From positions 186,001 to 250,000 of the forward strand of contig NZ_VITN01000003.1 of NCBI RefSeq assembly GCF_007828045.1: a stretch of DNA of 64,000 bases, in the 5' to 3' direction. This document shows, in pieces, positions 1-8,779 of this stretch. Both the position numbers and the translations under genes were made by a program. Each line of letters opens with the position of its first letter. The first letter of the stretch is position 1. The notes under the pieces are model-generated. The model searched no databases. It was not told the origin of the DNA and worked only from the letters and a program-made list of their open reading frames with translations. This DNA comes from Nitrospirillum amazonense (GTDB taxonomy: Bacteria; Pseudomonadota; Alphaproteobacteria; Azospirillales; Azospirillaceae).

Positions 1-123
1 CCGAACGATTTGGCGGGCTTTCCGGGATGCGGGTCGCCCAGGGCCATGATACGCTTCGTGATATTTGCATGAACCAGAGGGCGCCCGTGGCACGGCATCG
101 GCGTCCGGTCGATGAGGCGGTCG

Positions 124-336
124 ATGGCTGGCGCGGACGATCTCGGCGGGGAGGACAGCCCCAAGCGGGCACCCAGGGCTTCCAGGGGCTCGGCCCCCGA
201 TGGGGGGCCGGGTGGCAATGTCGTCAATGCCGAACGGTTGCGCCGCCAGGGCGACCGTATCCGTGAGATCGAACGCCTCATGTGGGGCGCCCGCGCCTTC
301 GCCGAGGGCGACGATCCGGACAATCGGACGGACTGA
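124..336 (+). CDS. small hypothetical protein (tentative)
   Basis: A 70-codon frame runs from ATG at 124, preceded by GAGG six bases upstream, to TGA at 336. The predicted protein has a glycine- and proline-rich start, a short basic amphipathic stretch (RLRRQGDRIREIERL) and an acidic end. I recognise no family. An ATG at 112 in the same frame is an alternative start. The rest of bases 1-123 shows no convincing gene. In frame 1 the window begins inside an open stretch that stops at base 72 and could be the end of a truncated gene. Evidence is limited to the composition of the C-terminal half. Confidence 0.3.
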   Translation: MAGADDLGGEDSPKRAPRASRGSAPDGGPGGNVVNAERLRRQGDRIREIERLMWGARAFAEGDDPDNRTD

Positions 337-350
337 CCCGTCCCCTTCCC

Positions 351-695
351 CTACGTTTGCGTCCCCGGCTGGCCGCCATGGCGCCAGCGGACCATGCCGC
401 GCCTGGCCTTGCGCCGCTCCGGCAGGCGGGCCAGCACCGCGCGCCGCTGGTCCGGTGTCATCCCGCCCCACAGGGTGATCTCTTCCAAGGTGCGCTGGCA
501 ACCGGCGCACAGGCCGTTGCGCGCGTCGATGCGGCAGACCCGGGTGCAGGGGCTGGCCACGTAATCGTCCGGATCGGGAACCCTGGGATCGGGGCCGGTG
601 GAGGGGATGGGGCTGTCGGTCACGGTGTCGGCGCCGGTCGGTTGTGGGAACGTCAGATATAGCGGCGGCGGGCGTTTCGTGTCGCCCTTTCCCAT
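351..695 (-). CDS. DUF1289 domain protein
   Basis: The protein has 114 residues. The middle and C-terminal part carries the DUF1289 signature: SPCTRVC, then a second cysteine pair in LCAGCQRT, then the conserved tail with W, MT and R residues ending in RLPERR. The four cysteines suggest a small metal-binding fold, but the family has no firm biochemical role that I know of. The N-terminal 45 residues are proline-rich and probably disordered. The gene is divergent from the histidine kinase downstream and stands alone. Confidence 0.85.
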   Translation of the reverse strand: MGKGDTKRPPPLYLTFPQPTGADTVTDSPIPSTGPDPRVPDPDDYVASPCTRVCRIDARNGLCAGCQRTLEEITLWGGMTPDQRRAVLARLPERRKARRGMVRWRHGGQPGTQT

Positions 696-872
696 GGCCG
701 CCTTTCCTACGCGATCCTACACTTTCTGACAGGATGTTAACCCGCCGTTGTATCTTTGGGGTTAGGAATGGGTTTATCCTACGCGCTTGCGAAGCCGCAA
801 GGGGCGCCGCAGGGGGCGCCCAGGGGACGCAAGGGATGTGGCCCCAAGGGGAAGCGGAAAGGTATTGCCAGG

Positions 873-2888
873 ATGTCGGTGCTGGAGACCGCGCGGCGTC
901 GCCGCCCGGCCGTCTTTTTTCTGACCCGCGGCCCGATTTTGGCCGCCCTCTCCGGTATTGTCCTGACCGTCCTGGCCGCGTTCTACGTCCATTCCATGCT
1001 GTCGGGCGTGGCCCAGGCCCGGCTGGCGGATGAGGCCGACGCCCGCAGCCGCCATGTGCAGCAACGCCTGGACCGAATCGCCGCCACCTTGGGGGCGGAG
1101 GGCGATTTCCTGACCGCCAACCCCGCCCCGGCGGAATTCGACCGCCAGGTGGCCCTGCTGATCGACCTCCGTCCCGAGATCAGGGCCGTGTCCTGGGTGG
1201 GCTCGGGCGGGCGCGTGCTGCGGACCGGCCCCGTCGGGGCCGAGATCGCGCCCGCCGACATGGCCGACCTCCCGCTCTCGCCCGAGGGCGTCACCGTGCG
1301 CCTGAGCGCCGACGGCGCCAACCTGTTGCTGGCGCGGTCCACGTCCGGGGCGGCGCCCAACGGCGGGATGGCGCTGGTGGCCCGCATCGACTTGCGCGAC
1401 CTGCTGACCCTGCGCATGGAGGGGCAGGCCGATCCCGCCCTATGGACCCGGCTCAGCCTGCGGTCGCGCGGGGGCGAGGCCGCCTTCGTCCAGACGGGGC
1501 ATACCGCCACCGCCACCTCCGAATTCAGCCGCGCCCTGTCCATCGGCGACGGGGTGTGGTGGCTGGACATGACGGGCGACCTGGTGGCCGGCCTGGCCCG
1601 CCAGTCATGGGAGGTGGAGGCCGTGCTGGTCTTCGGCTTCGCGCTGACCTTCGGCGTCAGCCTGGTGCTGATGGTCAGTCGCCGCCGCGCCCATGACCGC
1701 ACCGTGCTGATGGACAGCCTGGAACAGGCCAACGCCGTGCTGCATGCCAGTGAGCGCAAATACCGCGACATCTATGAGAACGCGGTGGAGGGCATGTTCA
1801 CCATCACCGTCGGGGGCGCCATCCTGTCGGCCAACCCCGCCCTGGTGCGTATGCTGGGCTATGCCTCGGAAGAGGATCTGGCGACCACTTTGACCGACGC
1901 CTGGACGCAGCTGTTCGTGGATCCGCGCCCCCGGGTGGAATTCCCCCGGGAGGTCATGGACCGGGGCGCCATCCAGGATTTCGCGGCCGAGATCCGCCGC
2001 CGGGACGGCAGCGCCCTGTGGGCGTCCCTGTCCGCCCGGGTGCTGCTGGACGGGGCCGGCCGCGCCTACGCTATCCAGGGAACGGCCGACGACATCACCG
2101 ACCGCCGCCGGGCCGAGGTGGCGCTGCGCCTGGCCAAGGAACAGTCGGAATTCGCCAGCCGCTCCAAGACTGAATTCCTGGCCAACATGAGCCATGAGCT
2201 GCGCACGCCCCTGAACGCCATCATCGGTTTTTCCGAGATCATCGGCAGCCAGTCGCTGGGCTCCATCGGCAACCCCGCCTACGCCGAATACGCCAAGGAC
2301 ATCCACGACAGCGGCCGCATGCTGCTGGACCTGATCAACGACATCCTGGACCTGTCCAAGATCGAGGCCGGAAAGCGTGAGCTGAACGAGCACATGGTCG
2401 ATCTGCCGCGCGTCTTCGCCTCCTGCCTGCGGGTGGTGAAGGAACGGGCCATCCGCGGCGGCATCCACCTGCAGACCGACTATGCCGACTTCCTGCCCCG
2501 TCTGCGCGCGGACGAGGTGGCGCTGAAGCAGCTGCTGTCCAACCTGCTGGCCAACGCCGTGAAGTTCACGCTGAAGGGAGGCACCGTCACCCTAGGCGCC
2601 GTGGTCGACGGCGACGGCCGCCTGGTCATCACCGTGGCCGACACGGGCATCGGCATGCGGGCGGAAGACATCGGCCGCGCCCTGGAACCCTTCCGCCAGA
2701 TCGAGAACCCACTGACCCGCACCGCCGGCGGCGCCGGCCTGGGCCTGCCCCTGGTGCGCGCCCTGGTGGAACTGCACGACGGCAAGCTGGAGATCGAGAG
2801 CGAGCCCGGCACCGGCACCATCGCCCGCGTCATCATGCCCGCCGACCGGGTGTGGCCGGACATCGGGCTGGTGGCCGCGGCGAACTGA
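873..2888 (+). CDS. membrane sensor histidine kinase with PAS domain
   Basis: This is a hybrid-less sensor kinase of 671 residues. Two membrane segments (about residues 20-43 and 248-270) bracket a periplasmic sensor region of about 200 residues. A PAS domain with its C-terminal PAC part follows (about 290-410), then the HisKA dimerisation domain with the phosphorylated histidine H441 in NMSHELRTPLN, and then a HATPase domain with N box (SNLLANAVKF), G1 (DTGIGM) and G2 (GGAGLGLP). An upstream in-frame ATG at 756 would add 39 low-complexity residues. I chose 873 because a purine-rich ribosome site lies just before it. No response regulator is adjacent, so the partner is unknown. Confidence 0.9.
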   Translation: MSVLETARRRRPAVFFLTRGPILAALSGIVLTVLAAFYVHSMLSGVAQARLADEADARSRHVQQRLDRIAATLGAEGDFLTANPAPAEFDRQVALLIDLRPEIRAVSWVGSGGRVLRTGPVGAEIAPADMADLPLSPEGVTVRLSADGANLLLARSTSGAAPNGGMALVARIDLRDLLTLRMEGQADPALWTRLSLRSRGGEAAFVQTGHTATATSEFSRALSIGDGVWWLDMTGDLVAGLARQSWEVEAVLVFGFALTFGVSLVLMVSRRRAHDRTVLMDSLEQANAVLHASERKYRDIYENAVEGMFTITVGGAILSANPALVRMLGYASEEDLATTLTDAWTQLFVDPRPRVEFPREVMDRGAIQDFAAEIRRRDGSALWASLSARVLLDGAGRAYAIQGTADDITDRRRAEVALRLAKEQSEFASRSKTEFLANMSHELRTPLNAIIGFSEIIGSQSLGSIGNPAYAEYAKDIHDSGRMLLDLINDILDLSKIEAGKRELNEHMVDLPRVFASCLRVVKERAIRGGIHLQTDYADFLPRLRADEVALKQLLSNLLANAVKFTLKGGTVTLGAVVDGDGRLVITVADTGIGMRAEDIGRALEPFRQIENPLTRTAGGAGLGLPLVRALVELHDGKLEIESEPGTGTIARVIMPADRVWPDIGLVAAAN

Positions 2889-2895
2889 CCGTCAC

Positions 2896-2925
2896 CGTCA
2901 CCCGCACCGGCGCGGGGCGGTGACG
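2896..2925. terminator. hairpin between convergent genes
   Basis: Perfect 7-bp arms CGTCACC (2896-2902) and GGTGACG (2919-2925) enclose a GC-rich loop with an inner CGC/GCG match. It fills the 38-bp gap between the kinase stop and the stop of the convergent peroxidase. There is no clear T tract, so terminator function on either strand is inferred from position. Confidence 0.4.
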
Positions 2926-2926
2926 C

Positions 2927-3550
2927 TCAGAGCCCGGCTTTGTTCAGCAGGCCCAGGATGCTTTCCAGCATCACGTCGGCCATGGGCCGCACGGGGGAAG
3001 GCCAGATTTCCGCCAGACGCCCGTCGGGCGTGATCAGGTGCTTCTGAAAATTCCAGCGCGGCCGGCCCGCCCCTTCCCCCACGCTGCGGACCACCCACTG
3101 GAAAAAGGGGTGGGCGTTGGGGCCGATCACGGTCTGCTTGGCCGTCAGGGGGAAATCCACGCCGTAGGTGGTGGCGCAGAACTGCGCGATCTCCGCCGGG
3201 CTGCCGGGCTCCTGTCCGCCGAAATCGTTGGACGGCACGCCCACCACCACCAGGCCCCGGCCGCGCAGGCGGGTCCACAGCATCTGCAGCTCGGCATATT
3301 GCGGGGTGTAGCCGCAGGCCGACGCCGTGTTCACCACCAGCACCGGTCGGCCCTTGAACGCCCCCAGCGGTATGGTTCCATCGCCGGTCAGGCTGGGAAA
3401 GGTGAAGCTGTGGGCGTTCAGCCGTTCCCGCGTCTTCGGTTGCTCCATGGGCCTGACCTGGGGATTGGAAGGCGCGCGCGGGGACGGCGCGAAGGGGGCT
3501 GTGCGAGGGGCCATGCGGGGGGCCGTGCGAGGAAAGCTGTTCTGGCTCAT
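2927..3550 (-). CDS. glutathione peroxidase family thiol peroxidase
   Basis: The protein has 207 residues and matches the GPx/BtuE family that reduces peroxides with glutathione or thioredoxin. The catalytic tetrad is visible: C79 in NTASACGYTPQY (cysteine, not selenocysteine), Q113 in FGGQEPGS, W166 in RWNFQKHL and the Asn next to it. The first 34 residues are an unusual Arg/Pro/Ala-rich extension. Met35 (start at 3448) would give a protein of normal family length, so the start is uncertain. The gene begins 9 bp after the molybdoenzyme stop and is probably co-transcribed with it, suggesting a shared role in oxidative damage repair. Confidence 0.9.
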   Translation of the reverse strand: MSQNSFPRTAPRMAPRTAPFAPSPRAPSNPQVRPMEQPKTRERLNAHSFTFPSLTGDGTIPLGAFKGRPVLVVNTASACGYTPQYAELQMLWTRLRGRGLVVVGVPSNDFGGQEPGSPAEIAQFCATTYGVDFPLTAKQTVIGPNAHPFFQWVVRSVGEGAGRPRWNFQKHLITPDGRLAEIWPSPVRPMADVMLESILGLLNKAGL

Positions 3551-3559
3551 CTACAGGTC

Positions 3560-4267
3560 TCAACCGTACCGCTGTTCGGTCCAGGGATCGCCTTCGTTAT
3601 GGTACCCCCGCACTTCCCAAAACCCGGGGGTGTCGTCGTTGACGAACTGGATGCGGCGGATCCATTTCGCCGATTTCCAGAAATAGGCCTGGGGCACCAC
3701 CAGCCGCACCGGCCCGCCATGTTCCCGCGTCAGGGGCTCGCCCTGCCAGGTGGTGGCCAGCAGCACATCGGCGGCGCTGAACGCCGCCAGGCTGAGGTTG
3801 GTGGTGTAGCCGTCATGGCTGTGCAGCAGGACGTGAGCCGCATCCGCCTGGGGCCGGGCCAGCGCCACGATGTGGCCGGCGGAAACGCCCCGCCAATGAT
3901 TGTCATAGCGCGACCAGGACGTGACGCAGTGGATGTCGGACGTATCACTGAACGCCGGCTGATCCTGGAAATCGGCCCAGCGCCAGGTGAAGGGATGGTC
4001 CACCAGCCCGTCCACCGTCAGGGTCCAGTCGTCGGTGCCCACATCCGGCAGGATGCCCAGGTCCAGCACCGGCCAGTTGGTCACCAGGCGCTGTCCCGGC
4101 GGCAGGCGGGGGCGGGCCGCCGTAAGGTCGGCCTGTGCGCCGGTCAGCAGCCGGCCGTCGCGCGCCCAGGCGCGCTTGGTCGCCACCAGCTTGCTCTCAG
4201 GGGTCCTCTGGGCATCGGTGCCCAGGGCGGCATCCGGTATGGTGTCGTCGGGACTGTCCGTGGCCAT
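3560..4267 (-). CDS. sulfite-oxidase-like molybdopterin oxidoreductase
   Basis: The 235-residue protein carries the oxidoreductase molybdopterin domain of the sulfite oxidase superfamily (YuiH/MsrP-like). The molybdenum-ligating cysteine is C114 in IHCVTSWSRYDNHW, and the conserved GGPVRLVVP and KW(I)RRI segments follow near the C-terminus. There is no Tat or Sec signal at the N-terminus, so unlike true periplasmic MsrP it appears cytoplasmic, and no MsrQ-like heme membrane subunit is adjacent. The substrate cannot be stated from sequence. It lies upstream of, and probably in one operon with, the glutathione peroxidase gene. Confidence 0.88.
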   Translation of the reverse strand: MATDSPDDTIPDAALGTDAQRTPESKLVATKRAWARDGRLLTGAQADLTAARPRLPPGQRLVTNWPVLDLGILPDVGTDDWTLTVDGLVDHPFTWRWADFQDQPAFSDTSDIHCVTSWSRYDNHWRGVSAGHIVALARPQADAAHVLLHSHDGYTTNLSLAAFSAADVLLATTWQGEPLTREHGGPVRLVVPQAYFWKSAKWIRRIQFVNDDTPGFWEVRGYHNEGDPWTEQRYG

Positions 4268-4597
4268 GCGCCGGGTTACTCACATAATCAGCCGGGGGTG
4301 GCCGGGAATTGGCCCGGTGCCCACCGGGAGAAATCCCACGGGGAAATCCCACGGGGAATGTTGTGTCAAATCGTGAGCGCCGGATCCACATGCCGCGCCG
4401 TCGCCACAATCTTAAGGATAGTGCGCCCTGCTCCGCCTGCCTACCGCGCAGCGGCGATTTTGGCGGGAACTGTGCTTCGGGACCTATGCTTTACGGCAAC
4501 ATTCCTCGCCCGACCGTTGGCAGCCCTACCCTTTAAGGTTAACGTTCGGCCCCTTCCTTGATCCTTGGCCCTTGATAGACCCACCCGATTGTTGCGG

Positions 4598-7114
4598 ATG
4601 ATGCGGAAAGCCCTTTTTGTCGTTTCCCTGGCGCTTCTGGCGTCCCTGTTGCTGTCGCCCGCGCCGCGGCCCGCCCGGGCGCAGGGCGCGCCCGCAGCCG
4701 CGCCCGCCAACCCGTCCTCGCCAAACATGGCCCAGCCCGAAAACATGGCCCAGCCCGACCAGCCGCCGGCCGATCGGCGTCCGTCGGACGCGGGTGGGGA
4801 CGCGGGTGGGGACGCGGGTGGGGACGCGCGGGATGGCGCGCAGATCCCCAAAGGGGAGGCGGCCAAGGAGCCGGTGGCCGTTCCGGTACCGGTACCCGTT
4901 TCGCCGCCCGCCAGCCATGCCGTCCCGCCCGCCGCGTCCTCCCAGGCGGCGGCCCTGCTGCAGACCCTGCAGGACCCCCAGCGCCGGGACGCCCTGATCG
5001 CCCAGCTGAAGCTGCTGGCCGACGCGAACCCCGGTGCCACCTCCGCCTCGGCTTCCGCCCCCGCCCCGGCGGCCACCCCCGCCGCTCCTGCCGGCGCCGC
5101 ACCCGCCGCCCCGGCGCAGGAGTCGGAGGTGGAAGCGCTGGGCGCCCGCATGCTGGACGCCCTGTCCGACCGCATCGAGGAATTCAGCGAAGAGATCGCG
5201 GCCGCCGGCCAGGCCTTGCTGGATCTGCCCAAGGCCTATCGCTGGCTGGACCGTCAGATGTCCGATCCCCGCCTGCGGGTGCAGTGGGGCATCCTGCTGG
5301 GCGAGGTGCTGCTGGTGGTCATCGCCGGCTATGTCGCCCGGCTGGCGACCTTCTGGCTGTTGGCCCGCCCGCGCCGGGGTCTGGAACATCGCCAGCCCCG
5401 GAACTGGGGCGTGCGCTTGGGCCTGCTGCTGACCCGCACCCTGCTGGACATCGTGCCCATGGTGGCCTTCGCCCTGGCGGCCTATGGCGTGCAGACCCTG
5501 ACCCACCCGCCCAAGCCCGCCTCCACGGCGGCGCTGGGCATCATCGTGTCCAGCCTGCTGGTCCAGGGTGCGACGCTGGCGGCCCGTTTCCTGCTGTCGC
5601 CGGGTGCCCCCTCCCTACGCCTGCTCCCCGTGGGGGATGAGACGGCGCACTACATTTACATCTGGGTGCGCCGCATCGCCCTGACCGCCGTCTATGGCTA
5701 CTTCGTGGCCCAGGTGGCGCTTCAGCTGGGCTTGCCCTACCGCCCCTACATGGCCTTGCTGAAGGTGGTGGGCCTGATCGTCGGCATCATGCTGGTGATC
5801 CTGGTGCTGCAGAACCGGCAGAGCGTGGCGGACTGGATCCGGGGCCGGGACCCCTTGCTGCCGGAAGATCCGCATGATGACGGCGCGCTTGAGGCGCAAC
5901 TGGCGGCCGAAATCTCCGGCGACAGCCCCATGGTCGCCGCCCCTCCGCCCGCGCCGACCGCCTGGGGCCTGGTCCGGCGGCGCCTGGCGGAGGTCTGGCA
6001 CATCCTGGCCATCGTCTATCTCGTGGCCATCTACGGCATCTGGGCGCTGGAGGTGAAGGGCGGCTTCGGCTTCGTTTCCCGCGCCACCCTGATCAGCGTC
6101 GTCACCCTGATCGTGGCCCGCCTCCTGATGGAGGGGATAGATCGCCTGATCCGGCGCGGCTTCGCCATTCCGGATGATTTGAAGCGCCAATACCCGCTGC
6201 TGGAATCCCGCGCCAACCGTTATCTGCCCATCCTGCACCGGGGCGCCAAGGTGGTGGTGTGGCTGGCGGGATTGCTGACCGTGCTGCAGGCCTGGGGCGT
6301 GGACAGTTTCGGCTGGCTCAGCACGCCCTTCGGCCAGCGGGCCAGCGCCTCCCTCCTCACCATCGTCCTGATGGTCATCTTCGCGCTGATCGTGTGGGAA
6401 CTGGTCAGCGGCGGCATCGAGCGCTACCTCAACACCACCGACCGCCATGGCCGCCTGGTGGAGCGCAGCGCCCGCATCCGCACCCTGCTGCCCCTGGTGC
6501 GCAACGCCGTGCTGGTGATCCTGCTGGTCATGGTGGGGCTGACCGTGCTGGCGGAGATCGGGGTCAACATCGCCCCGCTGCTGGCCGGCGCCGGCGTTAT
6601 CGGCGTCGCCATCGGCTTCGGCTCCCAGTCCCTGGTGAAGGATGTCATCACCGGCCTGTTCATCCTGTTCGAGGATACAATCTCCGTCGGCGATTCCGTG
6701 ACGCTGGCCGGCTACACCGGCACGGTGGAGGGGCTGACCATCCGTACCATCCGTCTGCGCGACGACAGCGGCGCGGTCCACACCGTGCCGTTCAGCGCCG
6801 TCACCGGCATCTCCAACCTGACCAAGGACTACAGCTACTTCATGGCCGATTTCGGTATCGCCTATGCCACCGACCTGAACCGGGCCACCCAGATCATGAC
6901 CGAGATCGGCGAGGAATTGCAGGGCGACAGCCTGTTCGGCCCCGGCATCCTGGCGCCCCTGGAAATCCTGGGCGTCAGCGAATTCGCCGAGAAGGCGGTG
7001 AAGATCAAGTTCCGTATCAAGACCCGTCCCCGCCGCCAGTTCGCCGTGGGCCGCGAGTTCAACCGCCGCCTGAAGCTGCGCTTCGACGCCGAGGGCATCC
7101 CCTTCCCGGTCTGA
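4598..7114 (+). CDS. large MscS-family mechanosensitive channel
   Basis: The protein has 838 residues. It starts with a signal peptide (hydrophobic core FVVSLALLASLLLS, cleavage near ARA-QG). A long disordered segment rich in Pro, Ala and Gly follows, with short repeats (NMAQP twice; GGDA). Several membrane helices come next, and then the MscS core from about residue 630. The pore helix has the expected Gly/Ala pattern (LLAGAGVIGVAIGFG), followed by SLVKDVITG and the beta domain (GDSVTLAGYTGTVEGLTIRTIRLRD). The large N-terminal membrane region resembles the MscK/YbdG-type extended channels that release solutes on osmotic downshift. The start is uncertain: ATGs at 4598 and 4601 precede the signal peptide, and a TTG at 4565 is in frame. 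Confidence 0.88.
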   Translation: MMRKALFVVSLALLASLLLSPAPRPARAQGAPAAAPANPSSPNMAQPENMAQPDQPPADRRPSDAGGDAGGDAGGDARDGAQIPKGEAAKEPVAVPVPVPVSPPASHAVPPAASSQAAALLQTLQDPQRRDALIAQLKLLADANPGATSASASAPAPAATPAAPAGAAPAAPAQESEVEALGARMLDALSDRIEEFSEEIAAAGQALLDLPKAYRWLDRQMSDPRLRVQWGILLGEVLLVVIAGYVARLATFWLLARPRRGLEHRQPRNWGVRLGLLLTRTLLDIVPMVAFALAAYGVQTLTHPPKPASTAALGIIVSSLLVQGATLAARFLLSPGAPSLRLLPVGDETAHYIYIWVRRIALTAVYGYFVAQVALQLGLPYRPYMALLKVVGLIVGIMLVILVLQNRQSVADWIRGRDPLLPEDPHDDGALEAQLAAEISGDSPMVAAPPPAPTAWGLVRRRLAEVWHILAIVYLVAIYGIWALEVKGGFGFVSRATLISVVTLIVARLLMEGIDRLIRRGFAIPDDLKRQYPLLESRANRYLPILHRGAKVVVWLAGLLTVLQAWGVDSFGWLSTPFGQRASASLLTIVLMVIFALIVWELVSGGIERYLNTTDRHGRLVERSARIRTLLPLVRNAVLVILLVMVGLTVLAEIGVNIAPLLAGAGVIGVAIGFGSQSLVKDVITGLFILFEDTISVGDSVTLAGYTGTVEGLTIRTIRLRDDSGAVHTVPFSAVTGISNLTKDYSYFMADFGIAYATDLNRATQIMTEIGEELQGDSLFGPGILAPLEILGVSEFAEKAVKIKFRIKTRPRRQFAVGREFNRRLKLRFDAEGIPFPV
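4787..4828 (+). repeat. 12-bp tandem repeat inside the channel gene
   Basis: Three full copies and a partial copy of GACGCGGGTGGG run in frame and encode repeated Asp-Ala-Gly-Gly in the disordered N-terminal segment of the MscS-like protein. The copies are identical, which suggests recent slippage, and copy number may vary between strains. Confidence 0.85.
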
Positions 7115-7148
7115 GGGGGCCCGGTCTGAGGGGCCCCGGTCTGAGGGG
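7105..7148. repeat. three 15-bp-period direct repeats at the channel stop codon
   Basis: The 14-mer CCCGGTCTGAGGGG occurs at 7105, 7120 and 7135, exactly 15 bp apart. Because the period is a multiple of three, the TGA that ends the channel gene is followed by two further in-frame TGA codons. The array fills most of the gap to the convergent recX gene. Confidence 0.85.
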
Positions 7149-7150
7149 CA

Positions 7151-7768
7151 TCAGCCGAGAATTTCGTCCGGATCGGTCGCGTCTACGATGCGCGCCGCAG
7201 TGTCGAAGTCGAAGCCCGCGCGCGCCAGGGCGGCCAGGTCCTTGTCGCGCTTGGCCTCCCGCTCCGCCTCGAGGCGGAAGGGACCCAGCCGGCGGCGGCG
7301 GGCGTAGGCGTGGGCGGCCCGCAGGTCGGTGGAGCCTTCCTCGGCATCGCCCAAATCGCGGGCGAGTTCGCCCAGGGCGGCATCGACCAGATCGGCGTCC
7401 ACACCCTTGGCCGCCATCTTCTGGCGGATGGTGCGGGTGGAACCGCCCCGGCGGTGCAGGCTGGCCACGCGGCCCTCGGCATAGACGCGGTCGTTCAGCA
7501 GGCCGCTCTGCTGATACCGCGTGATCAATGCCTCCACCCACTCCGCCCCTTGCGCCCGGTCCGTGCCGTGGGCGGCCGCCGACATGTCCACCTTGCGCAT
7601 CAGCACGCGGCGCAACGCTGCGGTGGAGGCGGCGAAGCGCTCCAGGTAATGCAGGGCGGCCCGCTCCAGATAGGCGGCGCTGACCCGCCTGGGCCCGCGC
7701 CGCCTGGGGGGCTGGCGGCCTTCGGGCGGCTGGTTGGCGGGGCGGGGGTCGAAAAGATCGTCGGTCAT
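7151..7768 (-). CDS. recX: RecX family regulatory protein
   Basis: The 205-residue protein is all-helical and basic and matches RecX. It shows the repeated three-helix units: RRVSAAYLERAALHYLERFAAS, the GLLNDRVYAEGRVASLHRRG segment that is the best conserved part of RecX, and TRTIRQKMAAKGVDADLV. RecX binds RecA filaments and limits recombinase activity. RecA is not encoded nearby, which is common in alphaproteobacteria. The first 30 residues are a basic, proline-rich extension. The gene is convergent with the channel gene. Confidence 0.85.
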   Translation of the reverse strand: MTDDLFDPRPANQPPEGRQPPRRRGPRRVSAAYLERAALHYLERFAASTAALRRVLMRKVDMSAAAHGTDRAQGAEWVEALITRYQQSGLLNDRVYAEGRVASLHRRGGSTRTIRQKMAAKGVDADLVDAALGELARDLGDAEEGSTDLRAAHAYARRRRLGPFRLEAEREAKRDKDLAALARAGFDFDTAARIVDATDPDEILG

Positions 7769-7935
7769 GGGGCCATGGTAGCGCCGGGGCCGGGGCCGGC
7801 GCCACGGTGTCGCGTTAGGTTCCGGCGGCGCCTGTGACGCCGCTCATATTGCCGGATGGGGGCGCGGCGTTAAGGTCGGGCCCAGCCTTGCCGGGGGCAT
7901 ATCCCCGGACCCTTCCGCACGGGCGCCTTAAATCC

Positions 7936-8775
7936 ATGACCATGCTGCAGCAGTCTCATCTGTCCGGCGCCGGCGCCGCGACGCGCGTCCCGGCCCCCCG
8001 GGCCCTGGGCGCCATCAACTGGGTGGGCTTCACCACCCTGACCAAGCGGGAGATACGTCGCTTCCTGAAGGTCTGGGTGCAGACCATTGCCGCGCCGGTG
8101 GTGACCACGCTGCTGTTCTATTCCGTGTTCGCCCTGGCGCTGGGCGGCGTGGTGCGCATGGTGGGCGACGTGCCCTTCCTGCGCTTCCTGGGCCCGGGCC
8201 TGATCATGATGGGCATGGCGCAGAACGCCTTCGCCAACACGTCGTCCTCTGTGCTGGTATCCAAGGTCCAGGGCAACATCGTCGATGTGTTGATGCCGCC
8301 CCTGTCGCCGTTCGAGTTCGTGTCCGCCTTCGTCACCGGCGGCGTCGTCCGCGGGCTGATGGTGGGCGTCGTCACCTGGGTCGTCATCCAGCTGGTGGTG
8401 CCGCTTGGCCTGCACGCGCCCCTCTACGTCCTGTTCCATGCCGTGATGGCGTCCATGCTGCTGTCGCTGCTGGGCCTCATCGGCGGCATCTGGGCGGACA
8501 AGTTCGACCACATGGCGGCCATCACCAACTTCGTGATCACGCCCCTGTCCTTCCTGTCCGGCACCTTCTACACGCTGGACAGCGCGCCGCGCTTCTTCCA
8601 CACCGTGGCCCATGTGAACCCCTTCTTCTATTTCATCGACGGGTTCCGCTACGGCTTCATCGGCCGCACCGACGGCACGCTGGGGACCGGCATCGCCGTG
8701 ATGCTGGGCATCAACCTCGTCCTCTGGCTGGTGGCCCTGCGCATGGTCTCCACCGGCTACAAGCTGAAGGCCTGA
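7936..8775 (+). CDS. ABC-2 type transporter permease
   Basis: The predicted inner-membrane protein has about 280 residues and six hydrophobic segments. It has the ABC-2 permease pattern: an N-terminal FTTLTKREIRRFLKVW amphipathic lead-in, an FxxPLSFLSGTFY segment in the fifth helix, and the conserved NPFFYFIDGFRYGFIG before the last helix. This is the class of permeases that exports polysaccharides, lipids or drugs (NodJ/YadH-like). The start at 7936 was chosen over an upstream TTG/GTG-type extension because the extension has no membrane or family features. The second permease begins 4 bp downstream. No ATP-binding subunit is encoded in the window. Confidence 0.85.
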   Translation: MTMLQQSHLSGAGAATRVPAPRALGAINWVGFTTLTKREIRRFLKVWVQTIAAPVVTTLLFYSVFALALGGVVRMVGDVPFLRFLGPGLIMMGMAQNAFANTSSSVLVSKVQGNIVDVLMPPLSPFEFVSAFVTGGVVRGLMVGVVTWVVIQLVVPLGLHAPLYVLFHAVMASMLLSLLGLIGGIWADKFDHMAAITNFVITPLSFLSGTFYTLDSAPRFFHTVAHVNPFFYFIDGFRYGFIGRTDGTLGTGIAVMLGINLVLWLVALRMVSTGYKLKA

Positions 8776-8779
8776 CGCC

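Noticed and set aside
5615-6781. Long minus-strand frame opposite the MscS gene
   Set aside because: It is an antisense shadow of the channel gene, rich in His, Gln and Asp, with no family pattern.
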